Shown here one piece after another: positions 41,565 through 42,597 of a DNA stretch of 42,597 nucleotides. A model generated the notes under the pieces. It did not search any database. It worked only from the letters and a program-made list of their open reading frames with translations, and had not been told where the DNA came from. How positions within the stretch are numbered: the first letter of the stretch is position 1; the number at the start of each line of letters is the position of its first letter. This DNA is from Candidatus Goldiibacteriota bacterium (GTDB taxonomy: Bacteria; Oederibacteriota; PGYV01). The position numbers and the translations under genes are program-made. The stretch spans positions 1 to 42,597 of the forward strand of contig JAFGWA010000088.1 of assembly GCA_016937715.1 (NCBI GenBank). The letters are read 5' to 3'.

Positions 41565-41593
41565 GAGACGCAATATATTGCGTCTCATTTTTT
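41565..41593 (+). terminator. Rho-independent terminator after the FabD-like gene
   Basis: A perfect 22-base palindrome (41565-41586) has arms GAGACGCAAT and ATTGCGTCTC and is followed by A and six T (41588-41593). It ends the 33648-41540 gene run. Because it is symmetrical it could also serve the convergent minus-strand gene, but there is no matching T-run on that side. Similar GAGACG hairpins are, as I recall, common dispersed repeats in other bacteria. Confidence 0.85.
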
Positions 41594-41678
41594 ATAACCA
41601 AAATGGGTTTTAATTACTTTTCTTGTTTAAATAAATATGATATCTGTTTTTATGAAGTGTTTTTTTGGATTTAAGAAG

Positions 41679-41711
41679 TGGTAGACGCGGGTCTTTAGCC
41701 CGCGGTAGTTG
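41679..41711 (+). repeat. TGGTAG hairpin repeat, copy B3
   Basis: TGGTAG, stem CGCGGG (41686-41691) with CCCGCG (41699-41704) and loop TCTTTAG, then GTAGTTG. The stem sequence differs from B1 and B2 but pairing is kept, while the flanks are conserved. Confidence 0.78.
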
Positions 41712-41733
41712 TATTTCATTAGTTTTTTTGACC

Positions 41734-41765
41734 TGGTAGGCGCGTCTTTTAAGGCGTGGCAGTTG
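41734..41765 (+). repeat. TGGTAG hairpin repeat, copy B4
   Basis: TGGTAG, stem CGCGTCTT (41741-41748) with AAGGCGTG (41751-41758), then GCAGTTG. Six Watson-Crick pairs and two G-U pairs form the stem. It lies 36 bases before the second coding-like repeat copy. Confidence 0.75.
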
Positions 41766-41800
41766 TTATTACTTTTGTTCTTCGGAGTTCTTTATATGAA

Positions 41801-41890
41801 TTTGGTATATTTTTTTAGTACACGCCGCAAGTTGTTATTTTTGAATACAAGTAAGTTTGAGATTTACAGGTATGTTAATGTCCTTGGTAG
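41801..41890 (+). repeat. Dispersed repeat, copy 2 (coding-like)
   Basis: Second copy of the element at 38-126. It aligns from 41804, and the same frame gives VYF, TRRKL, FL and KFEI at matching positions. An ATG at 41796 could start a 33-codon reading frame, but there is no clear ribosome binding site. Confidence 0.75.
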
Positions 41891-41943
41891 TTGGTAACTT
41901 AAGTATCAGTTTAATTTTGAAACTCTAATCAAATAAACGGCAA

Positions 41944-42300
41944 TTAACCTAATCCCATTTCTTCATGAAGCTTTTTCAATACTTTTTTTGCTTTGTCCAG
42001 TTTAGTTTTATTGACAAGTATTTCCTTTGTGAAAAAGTTATCAGTTAAAAAAATCCCTGACCCTGCGGCGTTGATGTTTTGTATGTGGGGTCTGTTTATG
42101 TTTAAATAGCTTAATCTTGAAACACATTCAATATTACTCTTTTTAAGCGCGTTTATAAGCATGTCCTCTTCTGGCTGGCTTTTAACCACCGCAAGAACAA
42201 CTGTGGGAAAATCCACTGTCTTTTCAGCGGATAATTTGCTGCAGTAAGGGCATACTGACAGATGTGCTTTATGCTTGCGTTTGCAGTTTGGGCAGAACAT
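41944..42300 (-). CDS. Zinc-ribbon DUF2007-like protein
   Basis: This 118-residue protein has an N-terminal zinc ribbon (CPNC at 3-6 and CPYC at 17-20) followed by a small alpha/beta domain (about 33-118). The domain starts VLAVVKSQPEEDMLINALKK, the pattern of DUF2007 putative signal-transducing proteins. A helix-rich Lys tail follows. AAGGAG lies at the right distance upstream. It is convergent with the FabD-like gene and shares the repeat-filled intergenic region. Function unknown; DUF2007 proteins resemble PII-like folds. Confidence 0.72.
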   Translation of the reverse strand: MFCPNCKRKHKAHLSVCPYCSKLSAEKTVDFPTVVLAVVKSQPEEDMLINALKKSNIECVSRLSYLNINRPHIQNINAAGSGIFLTDNFFTKEILVNKTKLDKAKKVLKKLHEEMGLG

Positions 42301-42597
42301 GAAACTCCTTAAAAATTTATCGGTTTGTTTTCTTAAGCGTTATTAAGAGTAACAAAAAATACAAGAATAAACAAATTATTTTATATCCTGAAAAGTTATT
42401 TCTTTTTATGTAAGTAAAAAGTGATAAGTAAAAATGCTTGACCGAATAAAATATATGTGGGATTATAAGAATAATTAAAAATTGGGAGGGTACGTTGAAA
42501 GGGAATTTACTTAAAAATTGTAAGATGAAGTGCAACATTTGAAGTAACAAAAAGTCCCACTGCTCACTTGTGTTATTATGTTGTTTGTGAGAACGAC
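42301..42597. other. AT-rich terminal intergenic region
   Basis: I see no supportable gene here. The 77-codon minus frame at 42317-42550 is mostly hydrophobic by AT-rich composition and has no ribosome binding site. The region must contain the promoter for the minus-strand DUF2007-like gene, but I cannot locate it with confidence. A TTGACC at 42438-42443 lies 20 bases from TATAAG and is too far apart to call. Confidence 0.5.

Larger units (their letters stand above)
41541..41943. other. Intergenic region with terminator and repeats
   Basis: This 403-base stretch between convergent genes holds a strong terminator hairpin (41565-41593), two TGGTAG hairpin repeats (B3 and B4) and the second copy of the coding-like end repeat. 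An open frame at 41709-41897 overlaps the repeat and is not treated as a gene. Confidence 0.7.

Noticed and set aside
42438-42469. TTGACC and TATAAG as a promoter pointing out of the window
   Set aside because: The spacing is 20 bases, outside the usual 16-18, and no gene is seen downstream in the window.
42317-42550. A 77-codon hydrophobic minus-strand protein
   Set aside because: The region is AT-rich, the hydrophobicity follows from composition, and there is no ribosome binding site or recognisable family.

Overview
The window comes from a Gram-negative (diderm) bacterium. It encodes a TolC-family outer-membrane channel, an RND inner-membrane pump, several signal-peptide beta-barrel-like proteins and three likely lipoproteins. 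Nothing fixes the phylum. The mix of ankyrin, TPR and GT-C membrane proteins, low-copy housekeeping genes in unusual neighbourhoods and many short intergenic repeats suits an uncultivated candidate phylum, but that is an impression. Coding density is high, and nearly all genes lie on the + strand with short gaps or 1-17 bp overlaps. I see no rRNA, tRNA, CRISPR array, transposase or phage gene.

Layout. 1-430: intergenic, with a repeat that recurs at the far end, a hairpin and a promoter. 431-5872: Memo-like protein, iron alcohol dehydrogenase, GT-C-like membrane protein, cupin and a second membrane protein with a TPR tail. 5882-10617: a small GGQ ribosome-rescue-like factor, then a promoter and a TolC-RND pair with no periplasmic adaptor gene. 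10793-14877: a PAS-GGDEF diguanylate cyclase behind a near-consensus promoter, then three ankyrin-repeat proteins and a small unknown. 14909-16604: barrel-like exported protein, unknown protein, PPC/DUF296 protein. 16642-18132: the main minus-strand block (macro domain, PC4/YdbC ssDNA-binding protein, RNase D-like exonuclease); the first two lie between copies of a direct repeat. 18212-27177: envelope section (barrel protein, TPR-barrel fusion, solute-binding lipoprotein, GalT-like DUF4921 protein, PpiC-type lipoprotein, LpoA-like lipoprotein with an inserted domain). 27179-33592: housekeeping run hisS, pdxA, rsmA, glmS and an RlmI-like methyltransferase. 33648-41540: glycan section (UDP-xylose synthase, YfhO-like membrane protein, small membrane protein, polyprenol-phosphate-mannose synthase, GalE-like epimerase), followed by thpR, a methyltransferase and a FabD-like protein lacking its catalytic residues. 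41541-42597: terminator, hairpin repeats, the second copy of the end repeat, a zinc-ribbon DUF2007-like gene on the minus strand and an AT-rich tail.

How they may work together. The polyprenol-phosphate-mannose synthase and nucleotide-sugar enzymes could feed the three GT-C-like membrane proteins, giving a surface-glycan theme at both ends of the window. The PpiC and LpoA-like lipoproteins fit outer-membrane or cell-wall assembly. The cyclase upstream of the ankyrin genes suggests, but does not prove, a signalling-linked set.

The best candidates for something undescribed are the CsgG/TolB-like domain inserted in a periplasmic-binding-protein lipoprotein, the repeat-bracketed macro-PC4 cassette, the inactive FabD homologue, and a family of hairpin repeats whose stems change in a compensatory way.
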